Source: Azorinus chamasolen (taxonomy: Eukaryota; Mollusca; Bivalvia; Cardiida; Solecurtidae). From it: a stretch of 64,000 nucleotides of DNA. The stretch lies in NCBI GenBank assembly GCA_963576725.1, contig OY755242.1, positions 1,812,404-1,876,403 on the forward strand, in the 5' to 3' direction. Of this stretch, positions 10,240 through 21,696 are shown one piece after another (position 1 is the first letter of the stretch; every line of letters starts with the position of its first letter). Under the pieces are notes generated by a model that worked only from the letters and a program-made list of their open reading frames with translations, did no database searches and was not told the DNA's origin. Both the position numbers and the translations under genes were made by a program.

Positions 10240-12295
10240 ACTATTACTACACTGCTAACATTGTTAATACACTCGAATCATTTGGACTGCGACAGCATGT
10301 GAATGAAGCGACTCATATAGGGGGACATACCCTTGACGTTGTTATTACACGGGATGGTGACGACTGTGTGTTAAACATCGATGTCACAGATCCTGGACTG
10401 TCCGACAGTAGTGGTAAAATTTCGCGAGATCCTTTTTCTGTACATTTCGAAGCAAAAGTCGCAAAACCTCCAACAGTGAGGAAAACTAATGTCGAATCAT
10501 TCAAAAGAGATCTTCTCAACTCAGAAACCATCGAAGCAAGTATGCAAACGACATATTTCGATGAGCTGGTTAAATCATATACACAGCCACTGACGGCACT
10601 TGTCAATAAACATGCACCACTGTGTACTAAAACCACAACTCTCAGACCATCATGTCCTTGGTATGCCCAGGAACTGCATGATGCTAAACATGTAAGGCGC
10701 AAATTGGAACGGAACTGGAAAAAGGCCAGGCTCACAATAGACCATCAATTATACAGAGAACAGTGTGCCAAAGTCAACAAGCTGCTGGTAAAGTCGAAAA
10801 TTGATTTCTACTCAGAGAAAGTTGAACCATGCCAGGCAGACTCAAAAAGTATTTTCAAAGTCACTAAGCATCTGCTAGGTTCAACCAATGATATCTCATT
10901 GCCTAAGACTTCATCCTCAAAACAACTTGCACAAGACTTCAGTGAAGGTGGACAAAATACGGGCAGATATTGCATCATGCACTGTGTCCAGTGTGCCGAT
11001 TACCACCACTGAGACGCAGCATTCAACAAACGTTTTAGAAACGTTTGGGGCAGCTACAGTTGAAGGCATCCCCCTGTACGTCTTGCGAACTGGATCCAAT
11101 ACCTACATGGCTGCTAAAGGCATGCCTTGATGAACTCCTACCGATTTTGACAAATATTTAGACACTGCCTGCGTTCCATAAAGTTTAAAGAGATCACATG
11201 TCAGACCCCTTTTAAAGAAACCTGATCTGGATTCAAATGAACTTGAAAATTATAGTCCTGTATCAAATCTGCCATTTGTCTTCAAAGTGTTAGAAAAAGT
11301 GGTTGACAAAAGCATTGAGTCCCACCTGACCTCAAACAATCTACATGAGCAGCAGTCAGCATTCCGAAAGCATCATTCAGGGATCGGTCCTAGGACCAAA
11401 ACATTACATCATGTACACAAAACCTGTCTGCCCAATCTGCAAACCACATGGACCACCATTTTTATGCCGATGACTCACAGTTATACCTATCCTTTAAGCC
11501 CAAGGACATTTCCTGTCAGCAAGAAGCTTTATCACGAGTTGAGAACTATCTCAAAGAACTATTCTCTTGGATGCACCAGAACATGCTGAAGCTCAATACT
11601 GCCAAAACTGAGGTCATTCTGTTTCATACAAAAACACAGAAGTACCTGAAGAGATTCATGTGCAAGTAGGACCCTCTAAAATCAAGTCATCTTTGTGTAT
11701 AAAGAATCTCGGTACATGGCTCGATTCACAAATGGATATGATATCACACATCAATTCCGTGTGTAGGTCTAGTTATGCACAGCTTCGACGAATAGGCCAC
11801 ATAAGAAAGTACCTCTCACCTGCTGCTACCAAGATGAACTCTCTGATTACATCGAAAATAGATTACTGTAACTCATTGCTGCATGGAATTTTAAACAAAA
11901 CACTGCGGAAACTTCAAAGAGTACAAAACACAGCAGCCCTCATCATAACCAGGACTTCTCGATATGATCATATCACGCCTGTTTTGAAGGAACTTCACTG
12001 GCTTCCGTTTCAACATCGGATTGAATTCAAAATTCTGACACTTACGTATAGAGCAATGTACAATGAATCCAAGTACATTGTCGACATGCTTGACGTGTAC
12101 AGGACCCGCAGATCAGTAAGTAGTTCTTTGACGTTGGTTGTACCAAAAAGTCGTAAGGTAAAATACGATGAGAGAAGTTTCATGCATGCTGTTCCGAAAC
12201 TCTGGAATGCTCTACCATCAAGCATTAGAGATGCAAGCTCACTGGCATGTTTCAAAAGATCTCTGAAAACACATGTCTTCAACATATATTATTAG
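10240..12295 (+). pseudogene. Jockey/CR1-like LINE remnant (endonuclease end and reverse transcriptase)
   Basis: Opens with the end of an AP-endonuclease domain (LESFGLRQHVNEATHIGGHT then LDVVITR), then a linker (PWYAQELHDAKHVRRKLER). The RT is in pieces: PLLKKPDLDSNELENYSPVS, VFKVLEKVVDKSIE, and the catalytic FYADDSQLYLSF at about 11460. The C-terminus has KSSLCIKNLGTWLD and ITPVLKELHWLPFQHRIEFK before ending VFNIYY and stop. Between RKHHSG and VLGP about 100 or more residues holding the first catalytic Asp block are deleted. At least four frameshifts break the rest. It is 5'-truncated and inactive. It sits just upstream, on the opposite strand, of a host exon, within an inferred intron. Confidence 0.85.
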
Positions 12296-12760
12296 GGCAG
12301 CTTCCTGAGTTTAGAAAACGTAGCTACTAATAGTCGGTTATCATAACTGTTGCATTAGGCTCAGCGTGTTGATCCTGCCACTCGCTTGTGACTGTGAGAC
12401 TTTTAAACCCCACTTTTCAAACATAAAGCTCCACAAATGTAGACGAAATAATTAGATAAACGAACAAAAAAGATCTCATCCATAGTTTTTATGGACTTCT
12501 AGGGAATCCCCTTGCTGTTGTACGTGCGGGTGTTGTGTCAGCCGGATTCCGCTGTCCCCCCAGTCAAACACTATTCGACCCGCCATTGTAATGAGGGAGC
12601 ACACAAGGGATAACAAGGGCATGTTGTATTGCTATGCAAGACATGCGTCCCCACCGGACTGAGAAAAACAACCTCCGATCTCCCCACCCCACCCAACCAT
12701 GGTGTGGTTGACCATGGTATATACATGACCACCTGAATAGTATTAGTACCTACTTTCATA
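12296..12760. other. LINE 3' flank, no gene recognised
   Basis: May include the 3' UTR of the LINE ending at 12295. A short palindrome (ACCATGG...CCATGGT) lies at about 12697-12720. No coding frame is supported. Confidence 0.35.
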
Positions 12761-13650
12761 CATTTAAACAATAAATAAAAAGTTATTGTTCCGACAAAAA
12801 AATATGAAAAAAGGGAGTAACTCCAAACATATTGATACTAGAGTATCCTTTGAGCATGACACTACACCTCATCATGCTTGTTCCATATGAGAAGTTTCAA
12901 ATCAATTGAACCAGTACATAAAGTGTTATTAACTGGACAATAACATATGAAAAAGGGGAAGAACTCCAAATATATAGATGCTAGAGTTATGGCCCTTGTG
13001 TATGACACTACCCCTCATCATGCTTGTTCCATATGTGAAGTTTCAAATCAATTGAACCAGTAGATAATAAGTTATTGTCCAGACAAAACTATGAAAAAGG
13101 GGAATAACTCCAAACATATTTAGAGTTATGGCCCTTATGCATGACACTACTCCTTATCATGCTTCTTCAATGTGTGAAGTTATAATGAATTTGGCCTAAC
13201 TTTGTAGGAGATATGGCCTGGACACGAAGCGTGACAGACGGGCTAACAAGAAAACATGAAAAAGGGGACGAACTCCAACAATATTGATGCTAGAGTTATG
13301 ACCCTTGTGCATGAGACTACCCTTCATCATGATTGTTCCATATGTGAAGTTTCAAATCAATTGAACCAGTAGATAAAGAGTTATTGTCCGGACAAAAAAT
13401 ATGTAAAAGGGGAATAACTCCAAAAATATTGATGCTAGAGTTATGGCCTTTGTGCATGACACTAGCCCTCATCATGCTTCTTCAATGCTTCTTCAATGTG
13501 TGAAGTTATAATGAATTTGGTCTAGCTTTGTAGGAGATATGGCGCGCACAAAAAGCGTGACAGACGGACAGACGGACGGACAGACGAACGGACAGACGGA
13601 ATTGAGCAAACCTCTAGTCCCCCAACCGGTAACCGGTAGGGGACTAATAA
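12760..13650 (+). repeat. Tandem block of about 135-bp units ending in a GACAGACGG microsatellite
   Basis: About five degenerate units contain AAAAGGGGAATAACTCCAAA, GCTAGAGTTATGGCCCTTGT, CATCATGCTTGTTCCATATG and GTTTCAAATCAATTGAACC. The block ends in GACAGACGGACGGACAGACG repeats (about 13560-13600) and then AACCGGTAACCGGTAGGGGA. I associate this kind of unit with dispersed repeats in bivalve genomes. Non-coding. Confidence 0.75.
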
Positions 13651-13654
13651 ATTC

Positions 13655-13925
13655 TGAAGGGTGGTGATGCCCCGAAAGCAAAAAATGCAACACAAAAAGA
13701 GAAAATTGCAGACTCGGTTTTATTTAGTCTGTTCATGAGTAGTAATTGAAAGTACAACACTACTCACACCCCCTAGCACAGGCTTAAGCGGTATTCAATT
13801 TTCAGAACAAGAAGTACTGAAATTCATGATCTCGGAGGATCAGAAGGTATAACAACACTGAGAATGAAGTACGGGGCGACGTTTTACGGCGGCCACACAA
13901 ACACGTAACACCTGCTGTTGTGACG
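13655..13925 (-). repeat. Dispersed about 290-bp repeat, minus copy
   Basis: Reverse-complement copy of the unit at 7625-7905, with all internal blocks (GAAAATTGCAGACTCGG, CTTAAGCGGTATTCAATTTT, GAAGTACGGGGCGACG). It abuts the tandem block at 12760-13650. Confidence 0.65.
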
Positions 13926-14074
13926 ATTATAAATCCTGAAGGGTGGTGATCCCCCAATACTTTTATATTACTTATATATAGTAGTTTGAACGTATTTCTT
14001 GTCGAATATACGTTCGGTATATGGTAAACTTACCACGTACGCTAATATACTATTGCGACATTCGTTACAATTAC

Positions 14075-14150
14075 AAAAGATAGTCTGCAATTTTCTCTTT
14101 TTGTGTTGCGCTTTTTGCTCTCGGGGGATCACCCCCTTTCAGAATTTATA
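14075..14150 (+). repeat. Partial dispersed repeat
   Basis: GTCTGCAATTTTCTCTTTTTG to CCCCCTTTCAGAAT matches the 3' part of the unit at 7625-7905. Only this end is present. Confidence 0.6.
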
Positions 14151-14375
14151 CTATACATTTTGTACTGCAGTTGAAGTCCGATATTTCAATTTTTATTGTA
14201 ACATATCGTAAGGGATATACAATATTATAAATGATCACAAATGATATACGGACTTTCCTTTTATGTAAATAAAATACGCACTCCCGATATTAGGTAGTAT
14301 ATACGCAGACCTTAAATGTTCACATAAGTGTCTGATAACCTCGTTGAAAAAACATGCTGGCCAAAATTTAATTGA

Positions 14376-14672
14376 AAAAGTAGTAAAGTCAAGCAGGAAA
14401 AGCCACACACAAAACGCCACCATCACCAAAACACCGACAGAAAGCCATTTACATAGCAATGTATACACATACAGGAGAAAGTCGCATACACGACGCAATA
14501 TCTCCACCACCAAACACACGAGAAGAACACAGACAACACCAAAATATACACAAGCACCAGAGACAAACATGAACAAAAAACAAGCACAAAGACACAAGAC
14601 AAACAAAAGTAATGGTGACAAAGAGAGAACCGCTTTGGCTCGGTCAGTAGCAAAACCACCACTGGGTTTTTA
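14376..14672 (-). mobile_element. Naiad-type retroelement, subfamily B, 3' end
   Basis: Minus-strand fragment that starts at the B terminus (reverse complement AAAAGTAGTAAAGTCAAGCA) and runs through the B 3' UTR to the GGTGACAAAGAGAG...CCGCTTTGG block. It is 5'-truncated inside the 3' UTR, so it carries no coding sequence. The open frames here on either strand are 3' UTR shadows. Confidence 0.75.
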
Positions 14673-14679
14673 CATACTT

Positions 14680-15875
14680 AATGTCATGTTACCCCTAGTA
14701 AATCTGTGTAAAGGGTACGTTCTGTTCTGTTTTCACGGTTGTGGACAAAATGTAATATAATTTAATCTAAACACATTCACTTATAAAAAACCATCTCTCT
14801 AGAAACTGTATTTAGTAAGCGACAATGACAATGGCAATGTTTACGACACCAACTAGAGACATTATACCCCTTGGTCACTATCATATTAATTATGTATCAC
14901 CTTAATTCCGACCGGTTTACCGATATCTTGTGACATTCATTGTATGCATGTTTTGTACGCATTTCAAATAGCTGGGCGTTTAATCATTTATTTAAATTAA
15001 GCTCAGGTGCCTGTCAGAATATATGTCGTTTTCACTGCATTTATACTTGTTTTCATACGTTTACATCTCGTTAAATATCTAATAACTATCGTTTCAAAGC
15101 GAGATATATTCTGCAACTGACATTGATTGTCCCTGTTCGCATACCGACGTCAACAAAATAGACTCGCCGCTCGGTGATGTCGCGCCTTTCGCTTCTAGTA
15201 CACACCTAACGCTCCGTCTAGACAGACAGTAGCTGAATTATAATTTGGTTATTGTTCATTTTGATTAGTCGTCATCTCCACTCTCGGGTTATTTTGTTTA
15301 GTATTATAATACATAAAACACAACTCTACGCGATTACAGTTTGTCTCGACGACTGCCACTATATGCCATATCATTGCTGCTGTTTTATGCATTACCAGTT
15401 TCTCGTCCCCGAGCTTCAGTACAGGGCATTTAAAGATGATTTTCAGCCGGTCCTCTTGTTTCTTAGCTACATCTTCGCAATGATGAAATACAGCCTGAAA
15501 ATATATGTAAACATATTCTTGTAAGTTCAATTAGCTTCTCTTTATGAACAAACAAACATTAATTGTGCCATTTTATCTTGAAGCATACAATCAGTAAGCA
15601 GAAAAAAAGAAAACTAGTATAGTACCCACATCTCGTGTGGCTATTATATAACTATACATTTAACTATATATATGAGAGAATTGTCTGTTAATTGTGAACA
15701 CGACACTCGTAATTAAAAAACAATGGAAGTCTTAGACAACTGAAACATACAGTTTAACATATGACGATAGTCGTATTGATAGTCTAGTCATTACTGAAAA
15801 TAAGCTGTATTTACGCAGAAGATAAAATGTTTTAACTTTGTCAGATAACACGATAAAGAAATATTCTGAAAATGG
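14680..15875. other. No gene recognised
   Basis: AT-rich sequence. Paired open frames on both strands at 15249-15530 mirror each other and match no domain I know. No terminal repeats found. Confidence 0.4.
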
Positions 15876-15879
15876 GTGA

Positions 15880-16140
15880 TCCTTCGAAAGCAAAAGTAGA
15901 AATGCAAAAAGGGAAAATTGCAGACTCGGTTTTATTGAGTCTGTCCATGAGTAGTAATTAAAAGTGAAACACTACTCATGCCCCCTAGCACCGTCTTAAG
16001 CAGTATTTAATTTTCAAAACTAATAACATGAAAACTAATGATCCCGAAGGACCAGAAAATATAACAACACTGAGAATGAAGTACGGGGCGACTTTTTACG
16101 GCCGCCACACAAGCACTTAACACCTGCTGTTGTGAAGTAA
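15880..16140 (-). repeat. Dispersed about 290-bp repeat, minus copy
   Basis: Copy of the 7625-7905 family, followed by a second copy in the same orientation at 16148-16435. Both start with GAAAATGGG(T/C)GATCCTTCGAAAGC and end with CACCTGCTGTTGTGAA. Confidence 0.7.
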
Positions 16141-16147
16141 GTACATA

Positions 16148-16435
16148 TATTCTGAAAATGGGCGATCCTTCGAAAGCAAAAGTAGAAATGCAGAAAGAAA
16201 AAATTGCAGACTTGGTTTTATTGAGTCTGTTCATGTGTAGTAATTAAAAGTACAATACTACTCACGCCCCCTAGGACTGGCTTAAGCAGTATTCAATTTC
16301 CAAAACTAATAACATGAAAACTAATGATCCCGAAGGACCTGAAAATATAACAACACTGAGAATGAAGTACGGGGTGACTTTTTACGGTCGCCGCACAAGC
16401 ACTTAACACCTGCTGTTGTGAAGGATATATTTTCT
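16148..16435 (-). repeat. Dispersed about 290-bp repeat, second tandem minus copy
   Basis: Near-identical tandem neighbour of the copy at 15880-16140, separated by about ten bases. The pair looks like a recent tandem duplication. Confidence 0.7.
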
Positions 16436-17066
16436 GAAAATGTTTGATCCTTCGAAGTACGTTTTAAAAACTTGAAAATTAATACATATATCTAATAATG
16501 TTTTCTACGAAGACAAAATTATGAAAGCCCTCACGTGAAATTAATATTGTGTATTGTAAACAGTGTGCGTCTATTTTAGTTTTAAGATTGTTTCGGTGTC
16601 ATATTACAACAGCCACACTACACTAGTAAACTAGAAAAACATTTCGCAATACGATATACACTAAAAGGACAAAATGAAAATCGCTAATGATTTATTTTGT
16701 AAGCTGCACTCCAAATTCAAAGTTCAAAAGTACAAACATCAGTCATGCAGGAAACACCACATACAGAACACACAGCCGCCCGAACAGGAACATAAGGAAA
16801 CAGCAAATGTACATAACTATGAAAACAACAACATGGTCAAAAGTGTTTCGTTCTGTTAGACGGTGGTTAGCTGGATATCGATTTAATGGACACTTTGTGA
16901 ACCAGTTAACCTTGTCACAGACAGACCCCGATATACGTTTAGTACCCATATCTTTGCTCTTTTCTGTTTGGTTTTTATATAATGCTTGTTATAATTGAAA
17001 ACTAAGCGGACCGACAACTGTCGGTTCCAGAAGGAAAACAACAACAAGAGACGCACAAAGACAAAA

Positions 17067-18104
17067 CAAGAGGGCCATGAGGCCCTGAAGCGCTCACCTG
17101 AGATAACTCCAGGGGGGTCATTAATGGTCTAAGCCTTATGGTTTCAGAGAAAAGTAATATTTCATATTTTTCCAATAAAAAACTGATAAGCCCTGAGGCA
17201 GGGCCAAGTTTCGCCCAGTGGTCAGGGTCGTAAGTTAAACATTCTTGGCAGAGGACCACAAGCCACAGCTACTTATTTATAGAGGACCATTAGATCATGT
17301 TAGTCATACCAAATATCAATGGTCTAGGCCTTACAGTTTCAGTAGATTTTTAAAGATTTTCCAATGAAAAACTGATAAGCCCTTGGGCGGGGCATTTTTG
17401 GCCCGGGTGTCATAATTTGAACAATACTTGTAGAGGACCATAAGATCATGCTACATATACCAAATATCAAAGGTCTAGGCCTTACAGTTTCAGAAGATTT
17501 TTAAAGATTTTCCTATAGAAAACTGATAAGCCCTTGGGCGGGCCATTTTTGACCCGGGGGTCATAATTTGAACAGCAATTGTAGATGACCATAAGATCAT
17601 GCTACATATTAAATATCAAAGGTCTAGGCCTTACAGCTTCAGAGAAGAAGATTTTTAAAGATTTTCCTATGAGAAACTGATAAGCCCTTGGGCGGGGCCA
17701 TTTTTTGCCCTGGGGTCATAATTTGAACAATATTTATAGAGGACCATAAGATCATGCTACATGCCAAATATCAAAGGTCTAGGCTTTACAGTTTGAGAAC
17801 AGAAGATTTTTAAAGATTTTCCTATGAAAAACTGATAAGCCCTTGGGCGGGGCCATTTGAGACCCGGGGTCATAATTTGAACCACTTTTGTTGAGGACTA
17901 TAAGATCATGCTACATACCAAATATCAAAGGTGTAGGCCTTACAGTTTGAGAACAGAAGATTTTTAAAGATTTTCCTATGAAAAACTGATAAGCCCTTGG
18001 GCGGGGCCATTTTTGGCCTGGGGATCATAATTTGAACAACATTTGTAGAGGACTATAAGATCATGCTATATACAAAATATCAAAGGTCTAGGCCTTACAG
18101 TTAC
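17067..18104 (+). repeat. Tandem block of about 150-bp units (GAGGGCCATGAGGCCCTGAA start)
   Basis: Starts AAGAGGGCCATGAGGCCC, which I associate with a common bivalve dispersed repeat. It holds about six units with AACTGATAAGCCCTTGGGCG, GGGGTCATAATTTGAAC, ATAAGATCATGCTACAT and AAAGGTCTAGGCCTTACAG. The unit is regular enough to count by eye. It splits the 3' UTR of the surrounding Naiad copy. Confidence 0.8.
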
Positions 18105-18165
18105 AGAATACAATAGGGGAAGATGGAAGTACCGCCTTGGAACGGTGAGTGAAAAAAACCACTGT

Positions 18166-18316
18166 GGGGTAAACATTCTGTAGGGAGGTGATCCCCTGAG
18201 AGCAAAAATTGCAACACAAAAAGAGAAAATTGCAGACTCGGTTTTATTGAGTCTGTTCATGAACAGTAATTGAAAGTACAACACTGATCACGACCCCTAG
18301 TACCGGCTTAAGCGGT
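18166..18316 (-). repeat. Partial 290-bp repeat inserted in a Naiad 3' UTR
   Basis: ATTCTGTAGGGAGGTGATCC to CCGGCTTAAGCGGT matches the dispersed repeat. The Naiad 3' UTR resumes at once with AAACCGGTTTATGGGCGCCC. Confidence 0.7.
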
Positions 18317-18639
18317 AAACCGGTTTATGGGCGCCCAACCTCACACTTATTCCATCCCCGCCCTAAAAGACAAACAGTGTCAATAACGTATCCCCTCTCC
18401 GACTAATCTACAACAACCGCGATAGAATTACAGTGGTAAAGTGCATGCATAACGAAAACATTTAAGTGAACAAACTATATCCACCTATCGCTAGTGTACT
18501 CAATTATTAAGCTGCAAACATAGTAACTGTAGAAAAGTAATAAAGGGTACGACAAAAACGAAATAGTTCAGATATTCGACGTTCTCCTTCCATTTCTGGA
18601 TTTAAGAGGTCGCCTTCATAGAGTCTTAAACCTTTCTTG

Positions 18640-20316
18640 CGTACATGCAAAGAGGCCAGAGTGATTGCCAACTGTAAAAGGGTTGACAACCAAACATGCA
18701 GTATGTTGTAGTACTACAGGATCATATCACTTTTTAATGATTTTTTTAACATATTTGATGAACAAAGTGAGAAAATGGGTATGTCCAATAATTTTACGAA
18801 GTTTGTAAATCACATCACCATAAAATTCAGGATGTGAAATACCGTGTCGCAGAAGCGCCTTGAGATTACATTGGTACTTGCCAATAAGCCAGAGATTTCG
18901 ATATTAAATTTTAGAGAAAGTTTTTCTTAGTTTATGGTATCAATATCCTTGCTTAAGCAGTTTTTCAGTTAAAATGAGATTGCAACTGTTAAAATCGTCA
19001 ATGGATGAACAAGCTCTAGCAAAACGAATAAGTTGAGATATATAAACCCCGTAAGATGGAGCACGGGAAACAATCCCGTCATGATGAGGAAAATTTACAA
19101 TATTAAAATCAAAATAATCTCTTTTGTCACATATTTTAGAAGAAATCATTCCATTATCAATTTTTAGGTCTAGATCAAGAAACGCGCTGCATAATTGTCG
19201 GGCGGGTTAGCTTTATTCAATTTGAGTTCTTTAGGATAAATTGTAGGAATCAGAGCATCAAAGAAAGGGTTACCTAAGTTAAAAATAATATCCAAATATC
19301 GACAAGTTTCATTGAAGGCTTTTATAGCATCTTCTTGTGATTGAGGATTCAAACGCAACATTAAATCTCTCTCATAGCAGTACAAAAACAAATCGGCGAC
19401 AAGTGGTGCACACTTCGTACCCATAGGAATACCAATTACCTGACAGTATATAGCATTCCCATAACGCATATATATATTATCCAAAAGAAAGGTTAGTGAT
19501 TCAAAAACTTCTGAGCAAGTCCAATTGGTGTAATATTTCATTTGCTCGTCAGTAAAGAAAGCTTTTCAGCAATACATGCCAGGAATGATGTTTTTCCTGG
19601 GCAAATACTTTCTGGATTAAATTAGTAAACTTATCTTTAATAAAATATGAGGAAGAGTTGTGTACAAAGTAGAAAGATCGTACGTGCTTACAGGATGCAA
19701 GATACCTTTTGTTTTTAAGTTTGTTTAAGACTTCTGAAGAGTTCTTAATAGACCAGAAGAGACTTATTCCAGAATTTTCATAAGTCTTATCACAGTAGAA
19801 TTTTACATGTTCCTTTACCTTCGTTAAACAAAAAGTAAAAAGTATAGACAATTTAGTAGTTGTACATGAACTACGTTTGCAATGAAACGCGCTTAATATG
19901 TGTTGATGTAGCGTTGGTAACCAATACATTGTAGAAAGTTTATGTTGTGTAATTTTAATATCGGTTCCAAGATGTTCACACATTTTGACATGGTCTGAAA
20001 CGATGGTGTTTTCGTCAATAGTAACTGAAATGTATGACTTGGTATTAATAATTGCCTGCTTCAAGACATCGATATAATGTAATCGTCAAATAATAATCAC
20101 ATTATTCGATGCCTCATCAGCAGGAACAAAAGCGTATTTTGAATGGAAATCCTGTAAACCTTTTTTAAGATGTCTAAAAGAAATTCTAGGTTGAGGTGGG
20201 AGAATGTGTTTATTTGAGCTATAAAAGGAAATGCGTTTGTCAATTATATCAAAAATTAGTTTTTTCCAACTAGAAAGAGCATTAGACTCAACATGTTCTC
20301 TTCGACACCATTTAAT
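18640..20316 (-). pseudogene. Naiad reverse transcriptase, subfamily A, minus copy
   Basis: Read on the minus strand it starts at WCRREHVESNALSSWKKLIF, goes through PADEASNNVIII, an in-frame TGA (20086-20088), then RLHYIDVLKQ, HKLSTMYWLPTLH, DKFTNLIQKVFAQEKHH, IPMGTKCAPLVADLFLYCYE, YLDIIFNL (the expected YLDD has become YLDI), DKRDYFDFNIVNFPHHDG and LLKQGY. The A tract after SSW is six long here, so the frame is open; other copies have eight. Several frameshifts and the lost catalytic Asp show it is dead. The N-terminal endonuclease is missing by 5' truncation. Confidence 0.8.
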
Positions 20317-20321
20317 ACTAA

Positions 20322-21279
20322 AACATCATTTTTGGCATGTAATGCTGAAAAAGCTTTCTTTACTGACGTGCAAATGAAATATTACACCAATTGAAGTTTG
20401 TGAAGCACTTACCTTTCTTTTGGATAACATATTTGTACGTTATGGGAATGCTATATACCGTCAGAAATTGGTATTCCTATGGGTACGAATTGTGCACCAC
20501 TTGTCGCAGATTTGTTTTTGTACTGCTATGAGAGAGATTTAATGTTGCGTTTGAATCCTCAATCACAAGATGATGTTATAAAAGCCTTCAATGAAACTTG
20601 TCGATATTTGGATGATATTTTTAACTTAGATAACCCTTTCTTTGATGCTCTGATTCCTAAAATTTATCCTAAAGAACTCAAATTGAATAAAGCTAACCCG
20701 TCAGACAATTATGCAGCGTTTCTTGATCTAGACCTTAAAATTAATAATGGAATTATTTCTTCTAAAATATATGACAAAAGAGATGATTTTGATTTTAATA
20801 TTGTAAATTTTCCTCATCTTGACGGGGATGTTCCCCGTGCTCCATCTTACGGGGTTTATATATCTCAACTTATTCGTTTTGCTAGAGCTTGTTCATCTAT
20901 TTACGAGTTTAGCAGTCGAAATCTCATTTTAACTGAAAAGCTGCTTAAGCAAGGATATAGATACCATAAACTAAGAAAAACTTTCTCTAAATTTTAATAT
21001 CGAAATCTCTCGCTTATTGGCAAGTACCAATGTAATCTCAAGGTGCTTCTACGACGCGGTATTTCACATCCTGAATTTTATGGTGATGTTATTTACAAAC
21101 TTCGTAAAATTATTGGACATACCCATTTTCTCACTTTGTTCATCAAATGTGTTAAACAATTCATTAAAAAGGGATATGATCCTGTAGTACTACAACATAC
21201 TGCATGTTTGGTTGTGAACCCTTTTACAGTTGGCAATCACGCTGGTCTCTTTGCATGTACGCCGACAAGAAAGGTTTAG
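20322..21279 (+). pseudogene. Naiad reverse transcriptase, subfamily A, C-terminal part
   Basis: RT core in fragments: ACNAEKAFFTDVQMKYY, a frameshift, then IPMGTNCAPLVADLFLYCYE (motif B-like), TCRYLDDIFNLDNPFF (YLDD catalytic pair), YGVYISQLIRFARACSS, KLLKQGYRYHKLRKTFSKF, an in-frame TAA at about 20995, and the conserved C-terminus KKGYDPVVLQHTACLVVNPF to TPTRKV. The family normally has an uninterrupted RT of about 550 residues after the CxC linker; this copy keeps about 300 of them in three frames. Confidence 0.8.
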
Positions 21280-21341
21280 TACTCTATGAAGGCGATCTCT
21301 TAAATCCAGAAATGGAAAGAGAACGTCGGATATCTGTATCA
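21277..21341 (+). promoter_or_regulatory. SECIS-like element at the RT stop codon (subfamily A)
   Basis: TAGTAC...GTACTA form a basal helix that includes the stop codon. UGAA (21287-21290) faces GGAU as the non-Watson-Crick quartet. An 11-nt helix strand leads to AAA and a TCC/GGA mini-helix. Compared with the copy at 47388 the upper helix has TCTCTT opposite AAGAGA, a base change that turns a wobble pair into a full pair. Confidence 0.75.
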
Positions 21342-21696
21342 ATTAATTTTTGTCGTACCCTTTATTACTTTTCTACAGTTACACTGTTTGCAGCTCAATC
21401 ATTGAGTACAGTAGCGATATGTGAATACAGTATGTTCAATTACATGTTTATTCGTTATACATGCACTTTCTCATTGTATTTGCCGTCGCGGTTGTTGTAG
21501 ATTAGTCGGAGAGGTGATACGTTTATTGACACTGTTTGTCTTTTAGGGTGGGGATGGAATAAGTGTGAGGTTGGGCGCCAATAAACCGGTTTAACCCCCA
21601 GTGACTTTTGTCACTGACCGTTCCAAGGCGGTACTTCCATCTTCCTCCTATTGTATGTTTGTTTTGTCTTTGTGCGTCTCTTGTTGTTTTTTTACT

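Larger units (their letters stand above)
16727..20316 (-). mobile_element. Naiad-type retroelement, subfamily A, minus copy split by nested insertions
   Basis: The 3' terminus is at 16727 (AAAAGTACAAACATCAGTCA). The 3' UTR is interrupted three times: about 16830-17035 by unassigned sequence, 17067-18104 by a tandem-repeat block and 18166-18316 by the 290-bp repeat. It resumes in register each time. Then come a decayed SECIS at about 18563-18630, the RT read backwards to 20064, the in-frame TGA (20086-20088) and the start of the RT N-terminal region. The copy is 5'-truncated at 20316, where it meets a plus-strand A copy head to head. Confidence 0.8.
20318..21693 (+). mobile_element. Naiad-type retroelement, subfamily A, plus copy head to head with its neighbour
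   Basis: Begins inside the RT (ACATCATTTTTGGCATGTAA), directly against the 5' end of the minus copy. It runs through RT, SECIS (21277-21341) and most of the 3' UTR. It is cut off near TTGTTGTTTTTTT (21693), where a subfamily B copy begins. Confidence 0.75.

Noticed and set aside
14235..14760. Overlapping 128- and 138-codon frames on opposite strands.
   Set aside because: Both are translations of a Naiad B 3' UTR in reverse and forward.
12760..18104. CRISPR-like array from regularly spaced repeats.
   Set aside because: Units are 135-165 bases, degenerate, without unique spacers, and the genome is clearly animal.
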